A DNA stretch of 64,000 nt from Anaerovibrio sp. RM50 (lineage in GTDB: Bacteria; Bacillota; Negativicutes; Selenomonadales; Selenomonadaceae), in the NCBI RefSeq assembly GCF_000622005.1, contig NZ_JHWV01000001.1, positions 352,543-416,542 of the forward strand, given 5' to 3'. The notes beneath the pieces were generated by a model, which worked only from the letters and a program-made list of their open reading frames with translations, had not been told where the DNA came from and searched no databases. This document shows, in pieces, positions 36,115 to 45,711 of the stretch; position 1 is the stretch's first letter; each line of letters starts with the position of its first letter. The translations under genes were made by a program, and so were the position numbers.

Positions 36115-37416
36115 TTACTCACACTTGTATATTGTACCATATACACCGTCTTTATACAATTTTTCAAGGCGCACTTTATATAGTTCCCCGGTCTCAACTT
36201 CATCATCAGTGTAAACACGAATGTAGGTATCAGTAAGACCATCCGTAATACCGTCATTATTGGTCTCAAAAAGGACCTCCTGAACAGTACCCAAATACTG
36301 GCTATGGAAGTCGTTGGCCATCTCCTGGGCCAGGGACTGAAGTCTGTGTACCCGCTCCTTTTTCACTGGCTCCGGCACCTGATCTGTCATCTTGGCTGCA
36401 GGAGTACCAGTCCTCGGGGAATATGGGAATACATGCATTCTGGCAAAGCCAAGGGTCTTGATATACTCAAGGCTATCAGCAAACATTTCCTCAGTTTCCC
36501 CCGGGAACCCCACAATAACATCGGTGGATATTGCCACACCAGGAACACTTTCCTTTACATTCTTAATCAGTGCAGTGAACTCATCCCTATTATAGTGACG
36601 GTTCATCTTTTTCAACACTTCATCGGAACCCGCCTGTAATGGCAGATGCAGGTGATGACTAAATTTAGGATGAGTCTTAATAAGCTCCAAAAGCTCATGA
36701 GAAAGCTCAATGGATTCCAGAGAGCTAAGGCGCAATCTTCTCAGTCCCGGCAAATCCAGAATGGTCTTAGCCGCATCATAAAGGGATGTGCCATCCTTAA
36801 AATCCTTGCCATAGGCCCCAAGGTGAATACCAGTCAGCACGATTTCCTTAAAGCCGTGGTCCAGCAGCTTTTTGGCTTCACTGCGAATGCTTTCCAGCTT
36901 GCGGGAACGAAGAGGGCCTCTGGTATAAGGGATAATACAATAGCTGCAGAAATTGGTACATCCCTCCTGAATCTTAAGGAAAGCTCTGGTTCTGGTTGGC
37001 ATTTCATAAAGGGGAATATCCTCAAACTCCCGCACCTTCATAATATCATCAACCCTGTCGATGATACCGTCCTCTTCCATAGCCTGTTCCACATAATTAA
37101 CGATATTGGCCCGATCACTGGTGCCAAGAACAACACGGACCCCCTCAATGGCCTTTACTTCCTCAGGAGCCGCCTGGGAATAGCAACCCGTAACGGCGAT
37201 AACAGCCTTTGGATTAAGGCGCTGCACCCGACGGATAAGCTGACGGGACTTCTTATCACCGAAGCTGGTAACAGAGCAGGTGTTAATTACGTACACATCG
37301 GCTGCATCGGTATTGGGAACAATATCATAGCCGGACTGTTTAAACAGCCCTTCCATGGATTCCGTCTCAAACTGGTTAACCTTGCAGCCCAGCGTTATAA
37401 ACGCCACTGTTGACAT
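36115..37416 (-). CDS. mtaB: tRNA t6A37 methylthiotransferase MtaB
   Basis: A radical SAM enzyme that adds a methylthio group to C2 of t6A37 to make ms2t6A in tRNAs decoding ANN codons. It has the N-terminal MiaB-type cluster domain (LGCKVNQFETESME, TCSVTSFGD, TGCYSQAAP), the radical SAM CxxxCxxC in QEGCTNFCSYCIIPYTRG and a C-terminal TRAM region. At 433 residues it is the MtaB size. Its ATG overlaps the rsmE stop codon (TAATG) with GGGAGG upstream, so translation is coupled. Confidence 0.95.
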   Translation of the reverse strand: MSTVAFITLGCKVNQFETESMEGLFKQSGYDIVPNTDAADVYVINTCSVTSFGDKKSRQLIRRVQRLNPKAVIAVTGCYSQAAPEEVKAIEGVRVVLGTSDRANIVNYVEQAMEEDGIIDRVDDIMKVREFEDIPLYEMPTRTRAFLKIQEGCTNFCSYCIIPYTRGPLRSRKLESIRSEAKKLLDHGFKEIVLTGIHLGAYGKDFKDGTSLYDAAKTILDLPGLRRLRLSSLESIELSHELLELIKTHPKFSHHLHLPLQAGSDEVLKKMNRHYNRDEFTALIKNVKESVPGVAISTDVIVGFPGETEEMFADSLEYIKTLGFARMHVFPYSPRTGTPAAKMTDQVPEPVKKERVHRLQSLAQEMANDFHSQYLGTVQEVLFETNNDGITDGLTDTYIRVYTDDEVETGELYKVRLEKLYKDGVYGTIYKCE

Positions 37417-38165
37417 TAATTTCTACCTCCCAAGTCGCCTTTTTCATATTGAATAATAGTCATGGCGGAAATAGCCGCTGTTTCTGCCCGAAGGATTCTG
37501 TTGCCCAGACTTACGGAAGGTATCCCAAGCTTTTTGGCATACTCTGCCTCATCAAGGGAAAATCCACCCTCAGGACCAATAACCACCGCAAAGCGCTTTT
37601 GGCTGCACTTTGCCAAAAACTCCTTTATACCGGTCTGTTCCTCATTTTCGTAGCACATACAAAGAGCCACATCATCTTTATGAGGCGCCATTTCCTCCAG
37701 CCACCTCTTCAATGGCTGTATTTCCTCCACCTCTGGAAGACGGCTTCTGCCACATTGTTTCCCAGCCTCGTTGGCTATTTTCTGCCACTTATCCTGCTTG
37801 GCCTTGCCCTTCTTGGCATCATAGCGCACAACACAGTTATCGCTGGTCAGGGGCACAATGGAGTTTATGCCAAGCTCCGTGGCCTTTTGGGTTATAAGCT
37901 CCAGCTTATCTCCCTTTGGCAGACACTGGGCCAAAGTTATCTCCACACTGGATTCGGTATTTTCATCAATGTATTCCACCAGCTTCATCTCCACGCTATC
38001 CTCTGTAAAGCCGGTCATAACGTATTCCCCAACCCTGCCTTCATCATCAGCCACCACAATGTGGTCCCCCTCTTTTGAACGCATTACACGGGAAAGATGA
38101 TGAGCATCAGGGCCGGTTATTGTAATATTCTCTTTTAATAAGTCAGATATAAAAATTCTTCTCAT
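37416..38165 (-). CDS. rsmE: 16S rRNA m3U1498 methyltransferase RsmE
   Basis: A 249-residue SPOUT methyltransferase modifying U1498 of 16S rRNA. The N-terminal PUA-like part contains HHLSRVMRSKEGD; the SPOUT knot has FAVVIGPEGGFSLDEAEYA and VSLGNRILRAETAAI. Length is typical. Its start is two bases past the prmA stop and its stop overlaps mtaB, making a tightly packed operon. Confidence 0.95.
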   Translation of the reverse strand: MRRIFISDLLKENITITGPDAHHLSRVMRSKEGDHIVVADDEGRVGEYVMTGFTEDSVEMKLVEYIDENTESSVEITLAQCLPKGDKLELITQKATELGINSIVPLTSDNCVVRYDAKKGKAKQDKWQKIANEAGKQCGRSRLPEVEEIQPLKRWLEEMAPHKDDVALCMCYENEEQTGIKEFLAKCSQKRFAVVIGPEGGFSLDEAEYAKKLGIPSVSLGNRILRAETAAISAMTIIQYEKGDLGGRN

Positions 38166-38167
38166 TA

Positions 38168-39103
38168 TTAAGCCCGCTTCTTAAAGGTTATGCACGCCCA
38201 GCCCTTGTTTTCCATACGCTTAACCACACCGTAGCCATGAGCTGCAGCTGCATTAATTACATCGTCAATGCGATCCTCAATAATACCACTGGTTAGAAGA
38301 GTGCCATCCTCTTCAAGATGCTCATCCAGCTGGTCAAAGAGGCGAATGATAATATCGGCCACAATATTGGCAATAACCAGATTTGCCTTGCCGTGAATAT
38401 TCTGCATCAGATCACTTTGGGCAACGGAAATCACATTCTCCACATGATTCTCCTCCAGATTCTCCTGTACGATCTTCAATACAGAATCATCGTAATCCAC
38501 TGCCTGTATATCCTTTGCCCCCAGCTTGGCGGCGATAATTGATAATATTCCGGAGCCCGTACCCACATCAAACACCTTCATGCCAGGCTTTACCAGCTTT
38601 TCCAGTTCGCAGATGCACATGGAGGTGGTAGCATGGGTACCGGTGCCAAAGGCTGCACCCGGATCCAGCTCCACTACAATTTCGTTTTCTTTGGGCTCAT
38701 AGTTTTCCCAACTAGGTTTAATTACAATGCAGTCTCCCGGCTTTTCAGTATGGAAATATTGCTTCCATGTATCAGACCAGTCCTCATCTGCCAGCTCGCT
38801 GGTGGAAATAATCCCCGGGGCAATGCTGACGCCACGTTCTTCAAGGGCCTTGACCTCCTGTCTGAAGGTCTGGAGCTTTCCCTCCAGTTCACCATCCACA
38901 GCCAAATATGCCTTTTCAGTAACCACCTCAGTTTCTGTGGCAATAGGAATATCTGTATAATCCCACTTGCCGGAGGTGATATAGTCATTCACCAATTCCG
39001 GATCCTCAATAACCACCCCTGTGGCTCCCAAATCATTGAAAATCTCTGCAATAAGCTCCGTAGCCTCATGGGTTGTCTGAATGCTTACTTCACACCATTT
39101 CAT
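38168..39103 (-). CDS. prmA: Ribosomal protein L11 methyltransferase
   Basis: PrmA trimethylates L11 at several amino groups. The 311-residue product has an N-terminal substrate domain (ETEVVTEKAYLAVDG) and a Rossmann methyltransferase with FDVGTGSGILSIIAAKLG and NLVIANIVADIIIRL. The latter is the NPPY-like position with the PrmA form. The order dnaJ-prmA-rsmE is conserved. The ATG follows AAGGAG. Confidence 0.95.
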   Translation of the reverse strand: MKWCEVSIQTTHEATELIAEIFNDLGATGVVIEDPELVNDYITSGKWDYTDIPIATETEVVTEKAYLAVDGELEGKLQTFRQEVKALEERGVSIAPGIISTSELADEDWSDTWKQYFHTEKPGDCIVIKPSWENYEPKENEIVVELDPGAAFGTGTHATTSMCICELEKLVKPGMKVFDVGTGSGILSIIAAKLGAKDIQAVDYDDSVLKIVQENLEENHVENVISVAQSDLMQNIHGKANLVIANIVADIIIRLFDQLDEHLEEDGTLLTSGIIEDRIDDVINAAAAHGYGVVKRMENKGWACITFKKRA

Positions 39104-39180
39104 AATTACAGCTCCTTATTTTTTCTCCTATACATGACGAATACCCCAGACGCAAAATACGCCCAGGGTAAATACATCAA

Positions 39181-40344
39181 TCAATTCTTAAACAACTTCT
39201 TCATCTTGTTAAAGAAACTGTCCTGCTCAGGATTAACTTTTTTTCCGCTGATTTCGCCAAACTCCTTCAGAAGTTCCTTCTGCTTGTCAGACAGCTTCTG
39301 CGGGGTCAGAACCTTAATGCGGACATGCTGGTCGCCAAAGGAGCCGGAATGTCTCAGAATAGGAATCCCCTTGCCACGAAGGCGCATAATAGTGCCGGAC
39401 TGAGTACCCGCTGCCACCTTCATCTCAACCTTGCCATGAATGGTAGGCACCTCAATGGTGTCACCCAGGGCAGCCTGAACGAAGGAAATAGGTACTTCGC
39501 ACATTACATCAGCCCCCTCTCTGGTAAAGAGCTCATGACGCTTAATGTAGATATATACATAAAGATCGCCATTGGCACCGCCGCGCTTGCCTGCCTGGCC
39601 GCCGCCAGCCACTCTGATGCGCTGTCCCTCATCTATACCAGCCGGGATATTAACCTTAATCTTACGCTGAACCTTTTTCTGGCCCTTGCCACCGCACTCC
39701 TTGCATGGAGTCTTTACAATCTTGCCAGTACCACTGCAACGTCCGCATGTGGAGGTGCTCATCATACGGCCCAACGGGGTGTTGCGGACAGTCTGAACCT
39801 GTCCGGTTCCATGACACTGTGGACAATCCTCAGGGGAGGTTCCCTCGGCGGCACCGGTGCCATGACACTTCTCGCAGTTTTCAGTGCGTGGAACATTAAG
39901 CTCCACTTCCTTACCAAATGCAGCTTCCTCAAAGGTAATCTCCAGGTCATAACGGAGGTCTGCCCCCTGCTCAGGACCTGGACGACGGGAACGGCCGCCA
40001 AAACCGCCGAAGCCGCCACCGCCACCAAAGAAGGTTTCAAATATATCTCCGAAGTCTCCTCCGCCGAAGCCTCCGAAACCGCCACCGAAGCCACCGGCTC
40101 CGCCGCCGGGACCTTCAAAGGCTGCATGGCCAAACTGGTCATACTGGGCCTTCTTCTGAGGATCCTTCAGAACATCATAGGCCTCGTTGATTTCCTTCAT
40201 CTTGGTCTCTGCTTCTTCCTTGTTGTCGCGGTTACGGTCAGGATGATATTTTATAGCCATCTTGCGATATGCTTTTTTTATTTCAGCCTCGGAAGCACCC
40301 TTCTGGAGCCCCAGGACCTCATAATAATCTCGCTTTTCGCTCAT
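39181..40344 (-). CDS. dnaJ: Chaperone protein DnaJ
   Basis: Type I J-protein co-chaperone that stimulates DnaK ATPase and delivers unfolded proteins. It has the J-domain with the HPD motif ([10 protein letters not shown]), a long Gly/Phe region, four CxxCxGxG zinc repeats ([36 protein letters not shown]) and the substrate-binding beta domain. At 387 residues it is normal. The ATG at 40344 follows AAGGTGG. A strong hairpin lies between it and dnaK. Confidence 0.98.
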   Translation of the reverse strand: MSEKRDYYEVLGLQKGASEAEIKKAYRKMAIKYHPDRNRDNKEEAETKMKEINEAYDVLKDPQKKAQYDQFGHAAFEGPGGGAGGFGGGFGGFGGGDFGDIFETFFGGGGGFGGFGGRSRRPGPEQGADLRYDLEITFEEAAFGKEVELNVPRTENCEKCHGTGAAEGTSPEDCPQCHGTGQVQTVRNTPLGRMMSTSTCGRCSGTGKIVKTPCKECGGKGQKKVQRKIKVNIPAGIDEGQRIRVAGGGQAGKRGGANGDLYVYIYIKRHELFTREGADVMCEVPISFVQAALGDTIEVPTIHGKVEMKVAAGTQSGTIMRLRGKGIPILRHSGSFGDQHVRIKVLTPQKLSDKQKELLKEFGEISGKKVNPEQDSFFNKMKKLFKN

Positions 40345-40367
40345 ATAATCCACCTTATCCTATCAAG

Positions 40368-40399
40368 TATGGGCTGCCGCCATAAGGCAGCAGCCCATA
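40368..40399 (-). promoter_or_regulatory. Stable intercistronic hairpin between dnaK and dnaJ
   Basis: A 14-bp stem (TATGGGCTGCTGCC with GGCGGCAGCCCATA on the minus strand, one G-U) closed by TTAT. No T tract follows; the dnaJ ribosome site starts about 13 bases after it. It is more likely an mRNA processing or stability element, or a partial attenuator lowering dnaJ relative to dnaK, than a full terminator. Confidence 0.65.
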
Positions 40400-40461
40400 T
40401 ATACTACAATAATTTTATGCTTTATGCAATAGCTGCATTCCTGCCTTAAATTGAGTCGGGA

Positions 40462-42312
40462 TTATTTATCTTCCTTAACCTCAGTGAAGTCTGCATCCAC
40501 TACATTATCATCCTTTGGAGCCTGCTGGGCACCTGCACCGGACTGACCGCCCTGTGCCTGCTGAGCCTGCTGTGCAGCCTGGTATGCTGCAGCGCTGATT
40601 TCATAAAGTGGCTGCTGGAGCTCTTCAGTGGCCTTCTTGATAGCCTCGTTATCTGTGCCCTTCAGTGCTTCCTTAACCTTCTCTATGCCAGCCTTAACCT
40701 TTTCGATCTGAGCAGCATCAGCCTTATCGCCCATTTCTTTGACAACCTTCTCAGCCTGGTAAACCATGGAGTCAGCGTTGTTGCGGATCTCAATGTTTTC
40801 CTTCTGCTTCTTGTCCTCTGCTGCGTGAGCCTCAGCTTCCTTAACCATGCGGTCAATATCTTCCTTGCTCATGCCGCTGTCAGACTGAATGGTGATATTC
40901 TGGGACTTGCCAGTACCAAGATCCTTGGCGGATACGTGTACGATACCATTGGAGTCGATATCAAACTTAACCTCGATCTGAGGAATTCCACGAGGTGCAG
41001 GTGGAATGTCGGTGAGATTGAAGCGGCCCAGAGTCTTGTTGCCTGCTGCCATTTCACGCTCGCCCTGAAGTACATGAATCTCAACTGCTGGCTGGTTATC
41101 GGCTGCAGTGGAGAATACCTGACTCTTGGAAGTAGGAATGGTGGTGTTGCGCTCAATAATCTTGGTGCAAACGCCGCCCAAGGTTTCAATACCAAGGGAA
41201 AGTGGTGTTACGTCCAGAAGAACTACGCCCTTCTCATCATAATCACCGGAGAGAACGCCGCCCTGGATAGCAGCACCAACGGATACGCACTCATCAGGAT
41301 TAATACCACGATGTGGCTCCTTGCCAAGATACTTTCTGATAGCCTCCTGAACTGCAGGAATACGGGAAGAACCACCAACCAGCAGAATCTTGTCAATATC
41401 GTTGCCAGTGAGGCCAGCATCTTCCATAGCCTTACGGGTTGGAACCATGGTACGCTCAACCAGATCAGCAGTCAGCTCATCAAACTTGGCACGGGTAAGG
41501 GTAAGATCAAGGTGCTTAGGGCCAGAAGCATCAGCAGTGATAAATGGCAGATTTATGTTGGTGGACATCATGCTGGACAGCTCAATCTTGGCCTTCTCAG
41601 CAGCCTCAATAACGCGCTGTGCACTCATCTTGTCTGCGGACAAATCAATGCCATTTTCCTTCTTGAACTCCTCAACAATCCAGTTCATAACAGCCTGGTC
41701 GAAGTCATCGCCCCCCAGATGGGTATCACCATTGGTAGCACGAACCTCAAACATACCGCCATCAATATCGAGGATAGATACATCGAAGGTACCACCACCA
41801 AGGTCGAACACCAGAACGGTGTGAGCATCTTCCTTATCAATACCATAGGCCAGTGCAGCAGCAGTAGGCTCGTTGATAATACGGAGAACCTCCAAGCCTG
41901 CGATCTGACCAGCATCCTTGGTAGCCTGACGCTGGCTGTCGTTGAAGTATGCTGGAACAGTGATTACTGCCTGGGAAACGGTCTCACCGAGATAAGCCTC
42001 TGCATCAGCCTTCAGCTTCTGAAGAACCATAGCAGAAATCTCTGGTGGAGTATAGCTCTTGTCATCAACAGTAACAGTGTAATTCTTCTCGCCCATGTGA
42101 CGCTTAATGGAAGCGATGGTACGGTCCGGATTGGACACAGCCTGACGCTTTGCCAGCTGACCTACCAGACGCTCACCGGTCTTGGTGAAGCCAACAACAG
42201 ATGGGGTAATACGGCTGCCCTCTGGGTTAGTGATAACTGTAGGCTCGCCGCCTTCCATAACAGATACAACAGAGTTAGTTGTTCCTAAGTCAATACCAAT
42301 AATCTTAGACAT
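40462..42312 (-). CDS. dnaK: Chaperone protein DnaK (Hsp70)
   Basis: ATP-driven Hsp70 chaperone. The 616-residue product starts [14 protein letters not shown] and contains the phosphate-2 and connect motifs [14 protein letters not shown] and [12 protein letters not shown], plus the substrate-binding domain and a C-terminal lid ending in a Gln/Gly/Ala-rich linker and EEVD-like VVDADFTEV. The ATG at 42312 follows AAGGAGG. It lies third in the hrcA-grpE-dnaK-dnaJ heat-shock operon under CIRCE. Confidence 0.99.
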   Translation of the reverse strand: MSKIIGIDLGTTNSVVSVMEGGEPTVITNPEGSRITPSVVGFTKTGERLVGQLAKRQAVSNPDRTIASIKRHMGEKNYTVTVDDKSYTPPEISAMVLQKLKADAEAYLGETVSQAVITVPAYFNDSQRQATKDAGQIAGLEVLRIINEPTAAALAYGIDKEDAHTVLVFDLGGGTFDVSILDIDGGMFEVRATNGDTHLGGDDFDQAVMNWIVEEFKKENGIDLSADKMSAQRVIEAAEKAKIELSSMMSTNINLPFITADASGPKHLDLTLTRAKFDELTADLVERTMVPTRKAMEDAGLTGNDIDKILLVGGSSRIPAVQEAIRKYLGKEPHRGINPDECVSVGAAIQGGVLSGDYDEKGVVLLDVTPLSLGIETLGGVCTKIIERNTTIPTSKSQVFSTAADNQPAVEIHVLQGEREMAAGNKTLGRFNLTDIPPAPRGIPQIEVKFDIDSNGIVHVSAKDLGTGKSQNITIQSDSGMSKEDIDRMVKEAEAHAAEDKKQKENIEIRNNADSMVYQAEKVVKEMGDKADAAQIEKVKAGIEKVKEALKGTDNEAIKKATEELQQPLYEISAAAYQAAQQAQQAQGGQSGAGAQQAPKDDNVVDADFTEVKEDK

Positions 42313-42359
42313 TTTATATTTCCTCCTTAAAAGTAACAAACTATTTATTAAAACAAACC

Positions 42360-42953
42360 TTAGTTAGATACAACCTGAACCATGGAAGGGCGGATAACCT
42401 TTCCCTTCACCATGTAACCCTTCTGGAGCTCCATGGAAATTGTATCATCCTCCAGCTCAGGATTTTCCACACGCATAACTGCCTGATGGAAGTTTGGATC
42501 AAACTTGGCATCCTTGGTTTCAATCTTTTCCAGCCCCCGGTTCTTCAAAATTTCCATGAGCTGATTGAATATCATATCCACGCCCTGCTGGAATGCTGCG
42601 GCATCAGTAGCCTCAGCGGCCATGGCGCGTTCAAAGTTGTCAACCAAAGGCAAAAGCTCGGTAATGAAATTCTGCACCACCAAAGCTGACAGCTCTTCCT
42701 TTTCCTGACGGGTACGACGACGGAAGTTTTCAAAATCTGCCTGAAGCCGTTTGTATCTTTCCTCATCCTCAGCCAGCTTTTCCTTTAATTCCTCCAGCTC
42801 GTCCTTTTCCTCTGGAACATCCTCTACGACCTCAGTTGTAGCTTCAGCATCGGCAAGCTCCTCAGAAGATTCATCATGTTCATCAATCTCCCTCTGCATT
42901 TCCTCTAACTTTTCTTCATCCTTTTTCTTAAGCTTGTCTTTATCGAAAGGCAT
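42360..42953 (-). CDS. grpE: Nucleotide exchange factor GrpE
   Basis: GrpE releases ADP from DnaK. The 197-residue product has a very acidic N-terminal tail (Glu-rich, residues 1-50), a long coiled-coil helix, [17 protein letters not shown] at the head of the core, [14 protein letters not shown], and the C-terminal beta-wing [17 protein letters not shown]. The start follows AGAGGTG. It is in the standard operon position. Confidence 0.96.
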   Translation of the reverse strand: MPFDKDKLKKKDEEKLEEMQREIDEHDESSEELADAEATTEVVEDVPEEKDELEELKEKLAEDEERYKRLQADFENFRRRTRQEKEELSALVVQNFITELLPLVDNFERAMAAEATDAAAFQQGVDMIFNQLMEILKNRGLEKIETKDAKFDPNFHQAVMRVENPELEDDTISMELQKGYMVKGKVIRPSMVQVVSN

Positions 42954-42978
42954 TCTGTTTTTTCACCTCTTTAGTATT

Positions 42979-44004
42979 CTACCAATTCAGCCTTTTTACG
43001 ACTTCATTGAGATTTTGGTTCATATAATTTAGAAGGGACATTGTGCGTCCATATTCCATTCTGGTTGGGCCAAGAACTGCCAATGAGCCAAGCAATTCTC
43101 CATCCAGATGGTATGTTGCAGTAATAATACTGCAATCCTTAATGCCGCTGTATTCGTTTTCCTGTCCTATGGATACGGTAAGACCATCTCCCAAATGGGA
43201 ACGAAGAATATCCTTCATGAGCTGATCCTCCTCCAGCATGAGCAGAATCTCCTTAACCTTATCCACATTGTGAAATTCCGGCTGTGTCATCAGCTCCGTG
43301 GTGCCCCCCAAATAGAGGCGCTCCTTGCGGTCTGAATCCAATGCCTTGCTAATGAGGTCAAAGGCTGAATCATAAAGGCCCTTATCGCCTATAGCGGATT
43401 CTATCTGCTTCAAGCTCTTGGTATGAATGGTTTCTAGTGTGTGACCAGATAAATGGCCATTGGCCACCTGAGCCATACGCTGAAAATCTTCAAAGGACGC
43501 GCCATCCGGCATTTCCATAATGCGGTTTTCCACAAAGCCCGCATCAGTCATCAATACCGCAATGACCCGGTGATCATCCAATGGAAGGAACTGCATACAT
43601 TTAAAAGCTGCCTTTGAAATCTGTGGTGCCAACACCAGGGACACATTCTTGGTCATCTTGGAAATCAGCTTTGCCGTTTCCTGGAAAACCTGGTCTATGC
43701 GCTGAACCTTGGTCTTGTACCACTTATCAATGATAGCCTTTTCAGCATCAGTCATAGGCTTAACTGGCAGAAGAGAGTCTACATAAAGACGATAACCCTT
43801 GGAAGAAGGGATACGGCCTGATGATGTGTGAATATGTTCAAGATATCCCAGCATCTCAAGGTCTGCCATTTCATTTCTTATAGTTGCAGGACTTACGCCC
43901 AAATCATACTTACGGGCCAAGGTTCTTGATCCCACGGGCTCCGCTGATGATATATAATCCTGAATGACGGCCTGCAGTATATGCTGCTTTCTCTCATCAA
44001 TCAT
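42979..44004 (-). CDS. hrcA: Heat-inducible transcription repressor HrcA
   Basis: HrcA binds CIRCE and represses the dnaK and groE operons. The 341-residue product has an N-terminal winged helix (ILQAVIQDYISSAEPVGSRT, SPATIRNEMADLE, LEHIHTSSGRIPSSKGYR) followed by the GAF-like body. The ATG at 44004 follows GGAGAG; the longest frame starts in the promoter and would include the CIRCE, so it is rejected. It is autoregulated: a perfect CIRCE lies between its promoter and start. Confidence 0.97.
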   Translation of the reverse strand: MIDERKQHILQAVIQDYISSAEPVGSRTLARKYDLGVSPATIRNEMADLEMLGYLEHIHTSSGRIPSSKGYRLYVDSLLPVKPMTDAEKAIIDKWYKTKVQRIDQVFQETAKLISKMTKNVSLVLAPQISKAAFKCMQFLPLDDHRVIAVLMTDAGFVENRIMEMPDGASFEDFQRMAQVANGHLSGHTLETIHTKSLKQIESAIGDKGLYDSAFDLISKALDSDRKERLYLGGTTELMTQPEFHNVDKVKEILLMLEEDQLMKDILRSHLGDGLTVSIGQENEYSGIKDCSIITATYHLDGELLGSLAVLGPTRMEYGRTMSLLNYMNQNLNEVVKRLNW

Positions 44005-44021
44005 AACAATCTCTCCTGTTG

Positions 44022-44048
44022 TTAGCACTCCATGTTGCTGAGTGCTAA
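44022..44048 (-). promoter_or_regulatory. CIRCE operator
   Basis: A perfect TTAGCACTC-N9-GAGTGCTAA inverted repeat, the HrcA binding site, 18 bp upstream of the hrcA start and 12 bp past the -10 box. Confidence 0.98.
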
Positions 44049-44059
44049 CTTCTATAAAG

Positions 44060-44088
44060 ACTATAAACCTAAAGAACATAAAAGTCAA
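44060..44088 (-). promoter_or_regulatory. Promoter of the hrcA-grpE-dnaK-dnaJ operon
   Basis: On the minus strand TTGACT (44088-44083), a 17-bp spacer and TATAGT (44065-44060), with CIRCE just downstream. Confidence 0.85.
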
Positions 44089-44108
44089 TAAGTCAAGACA
44101 AAATATTT

Positions 44109-44214
44109 GACTTTTTGCTACTTAATCTTAGTGAATCAAATCTGAAAGATGAAGATGAGCTTTAGATTAAGTGTAAAGGCTGATGAAAACTCGTATGTTT
44201 TCATCTTGCTTATT
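44109..44214 (+). repeat. Two-hairpin element, copy 1 (3' side of hemW)
   Basis: About 106 bp, inverted relative to 45396-45502. Both share AATCTTAGTGAATC, AATCTGAAAGATGAAGATG and GCTTTAGATT. Hairpin 1 is AATCTGAAAG with CTTTAGATT (one bulged G). Hairpin 2 is GATGAAAAC-TCGTAT-GTTTTCATC (44182-44205) followed by a T-rich run, terminator-like on the plus strand. It sits between hemW and the hrcA promoter. Confidence 0.75.
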
Positions 44215-44228
44215 TTTTTGCTTATTTT

Positions 44229-45380
44229 TTATTCCAAGATGAACTCCCCAAATACCACATTGCCGTATTTCATGCCCAATGGTGTAAGGAATATGGCACT
44301 CCCCGATTCTGCCAGCAGCTCCCTGGCAACCATTTTATCTATGGCCCCACCAAAGATTTCATGAATGTCTTTATCAAAGGTTTGCCTGAATTTTTTCTTA
44401 TCAATGCCCTTGGTCATACGCAGGCCAAGAAAGCAGAATTCCTCCATGTGGGCTTTTTCGCTGACAAACTCCTCCATAATATTAAGGAATTTACCATCTG
44501 CTATTGCCTTAATATATTCCCCAATGTCCACAGGATTTTCATAGCGGTTCCCCTGCCAGTAGGAATGGGCTCCGGAGCCAAATCCAAGATAGGGAATATC
44601 CTGCCAATAAAGGGTATTATGGCGGCTATGATATTCCTCCTGGGCGTAGTTGGAAATTTCATAGCGGTTGAAGCCCTTGGTCGGCAGAAAGTCCACCAGA
44701 TAATCGTACATTTCCTCCACAGCTTCATCGTCAGGCAGCTCCAGCCGTTTCATTTCCTGTTGCTTCGCCAGCACTGTCCCCTCCTCCAGCTGAAGGCCAT
44801 AAATGGAAACATGCTGAACGCCCAGCTCCACAGCCTTATCCAATGACATCTTCAAAGTATCCAAGGTCTGACCCGGCAGACCATACATAAGGTCAATGCT
44901 GATATTTTGAAAACCGGAGCTTTGGGCCAGCTTCACCTTTTCCAGTGCCATATCACCTGTATGAACCCTACCGATGCACTTAAGGCATCCATCATCAAAG
45001 CTCTGCACGCCGATACTTATGCGATTTACACCATTATCCTTCATTAAATGGAGCTTTTCTTCATCTATAGTACATGGATTGACCTCCATGGTAAATTCCG
45101 CCGCCCCATACGCCTGCATATTGGCATGAATGCCTTCAAACAGCATTTCCATCTGGGAAAAATTCAAATGGCTGGGGGTACCGCCCCCAATATAAACAGT
45201 GTGGGGCATCAGTTTCCCATGTATGCCAAATCTCTCTGCCCCCAGCTCCATTTCGCGCCGTAGGCTGTGAAGATATTCATTTATATACTTCTCTCTCCCG
45301 GCAAAGGAGGGAAAATCGCAGTAAAAGCACTTCTGCTTACAAAAGGGAATATGAATATATACGCCATAATCTTTACTCAT
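44229..45380 (-). CDS. hemW: Radical SAM haem chaperone HemW
   Basis: A radical SAM protein formerly called oxygen-independent coproporphyrinogen oxidase; HemW family members bind haem and deliver it to membrane enzymes. The 383-residue product has IPFCKQKCFYCDF, the CxxxCxxC cluster motif, GGGTPSHLN near residue 68, NPCTIDEEKLHLM and the HemW-type C-terminal domain. The ATG at 45380 follows GGTGG. It is flanked on both sides by inverted copies of a structured element, the upstream copy forming most of its leader. Confidence 0.92.
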   Translation of the reverse strand: MSKDYGVYIHIPFCKQKCFYCDFPSFAGREKYINEYLHSLRREMELGAERFGIHGKLMPHTVYIGGGTPSHLNFSQMEMLFEGIHANMQAYGAAEFTMEVNPCTIDEEKLHLMKDNGVNRISIGVQSFDDGCLKCIGRVHTGDMALEKVKLAQSSGFQNISIDLMYGLPGQTLDTLKMSLDKAVELGVQHVSIYGLQLEEGTVLAKQQEMKRLELPDDEAVEEMYDYLVDFLPTKGFNRYEISNYAQEEYHSRHNTLYWQDIPYLGFGSGAHSYWQGNRYENPVDIGEYIKAIADGKFLNIMEEFVSEKAHMEEFCFLGLRMTKGIDKKKFRQTFDKDIHEIFGGAIDKMVARELLAESGSAIFLTPLGMKYGNVVFGEFILE

Positions 45381-45395
45381 TTTTATCCACCAATA

Positions 45396-45502
45396 AACAA
45401 GCAAGATAAAAGCATACAGGCTTTCATCTTGCCCTTACACGAAATCTAAAGCTCATCTTCATCTTTCAGATTCGATTCACTAAGATTTCATAGTAAAAAG
45501 TG
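45396..45502 (-). repeat. Two-hairpin element, copy 2 (leader of hemW)
   Basis: Inverted copy of 44109-44214. Hairpin 1 is the same; hairpin 2 reads GATGAAAGC-CTGTAT-GCTTTTATC on the minus strand. Compared with copy 1, one A-T pair becomes G-C and one G-C pair becomes G-U, so pairing is kept. It ends ~12 bp ahead of the hemW ribosome site, so transcripts of hemW begin inside or upstream of it. Confidence 0.75.
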
Positions 45503-45537
45503 ACTGTTACATTAACAGCCACAAAAAATATGAAACA

Positions 45538-45703
45538 GGGGGGAACTTTTTCACCTGCAAGAGCGGCGTCACCTGCCGAAGGCTCAGCATGGGCACTAAA
45601 GCAATTTAAGCCTCGATGTATGTGCGACTTTGTCGCTATTGAAGAAGCACTCCGCTTATTACATGCTGATTTGACAGAGCGATGAAGCTGAAAAAGTCCC
45701 CCC
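45538..45703 (+). repeat. Structured ~167-bp dispersed element, copy 2 (between lepA and hemW)
   Basis: A 166-bp homologue of 13204-13372. It begins GGGGGGAACTTTTTCACCTGC and ends GAAAAAGTCCCCCC, so the ends pair (GGGGGG-ACTTTTTC arms). Internal GCGAC-TTT-GTCGC forms a hairpin (45624-45636) at the same place as a hairpin in the other copy. The copy lies 8 bp downstream of the lepA stop in the non-coding gap 45381-45711. Open frames over it on either strand have no ribosome site or family resemblance. Confidence 0.7.
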
Positions 45704-45711
45704 ATATTCCT

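Noticed and set aside
40825..42288. Long open frame on the plus strand opposite dnaK
   Set aside because: It is a shadow of the dnaK frame; translated sequence has no family resemblance and the composition mirrors the complementary codon usage.
45466..45705. Open frames on both strands (45466-45705 minus, 45500-45685 plus) over the structured element
   Set aside because: No ribosome site, low family resemblance, and they overlap the repeat homologous to 13204-13372, where the same frame has a stop.
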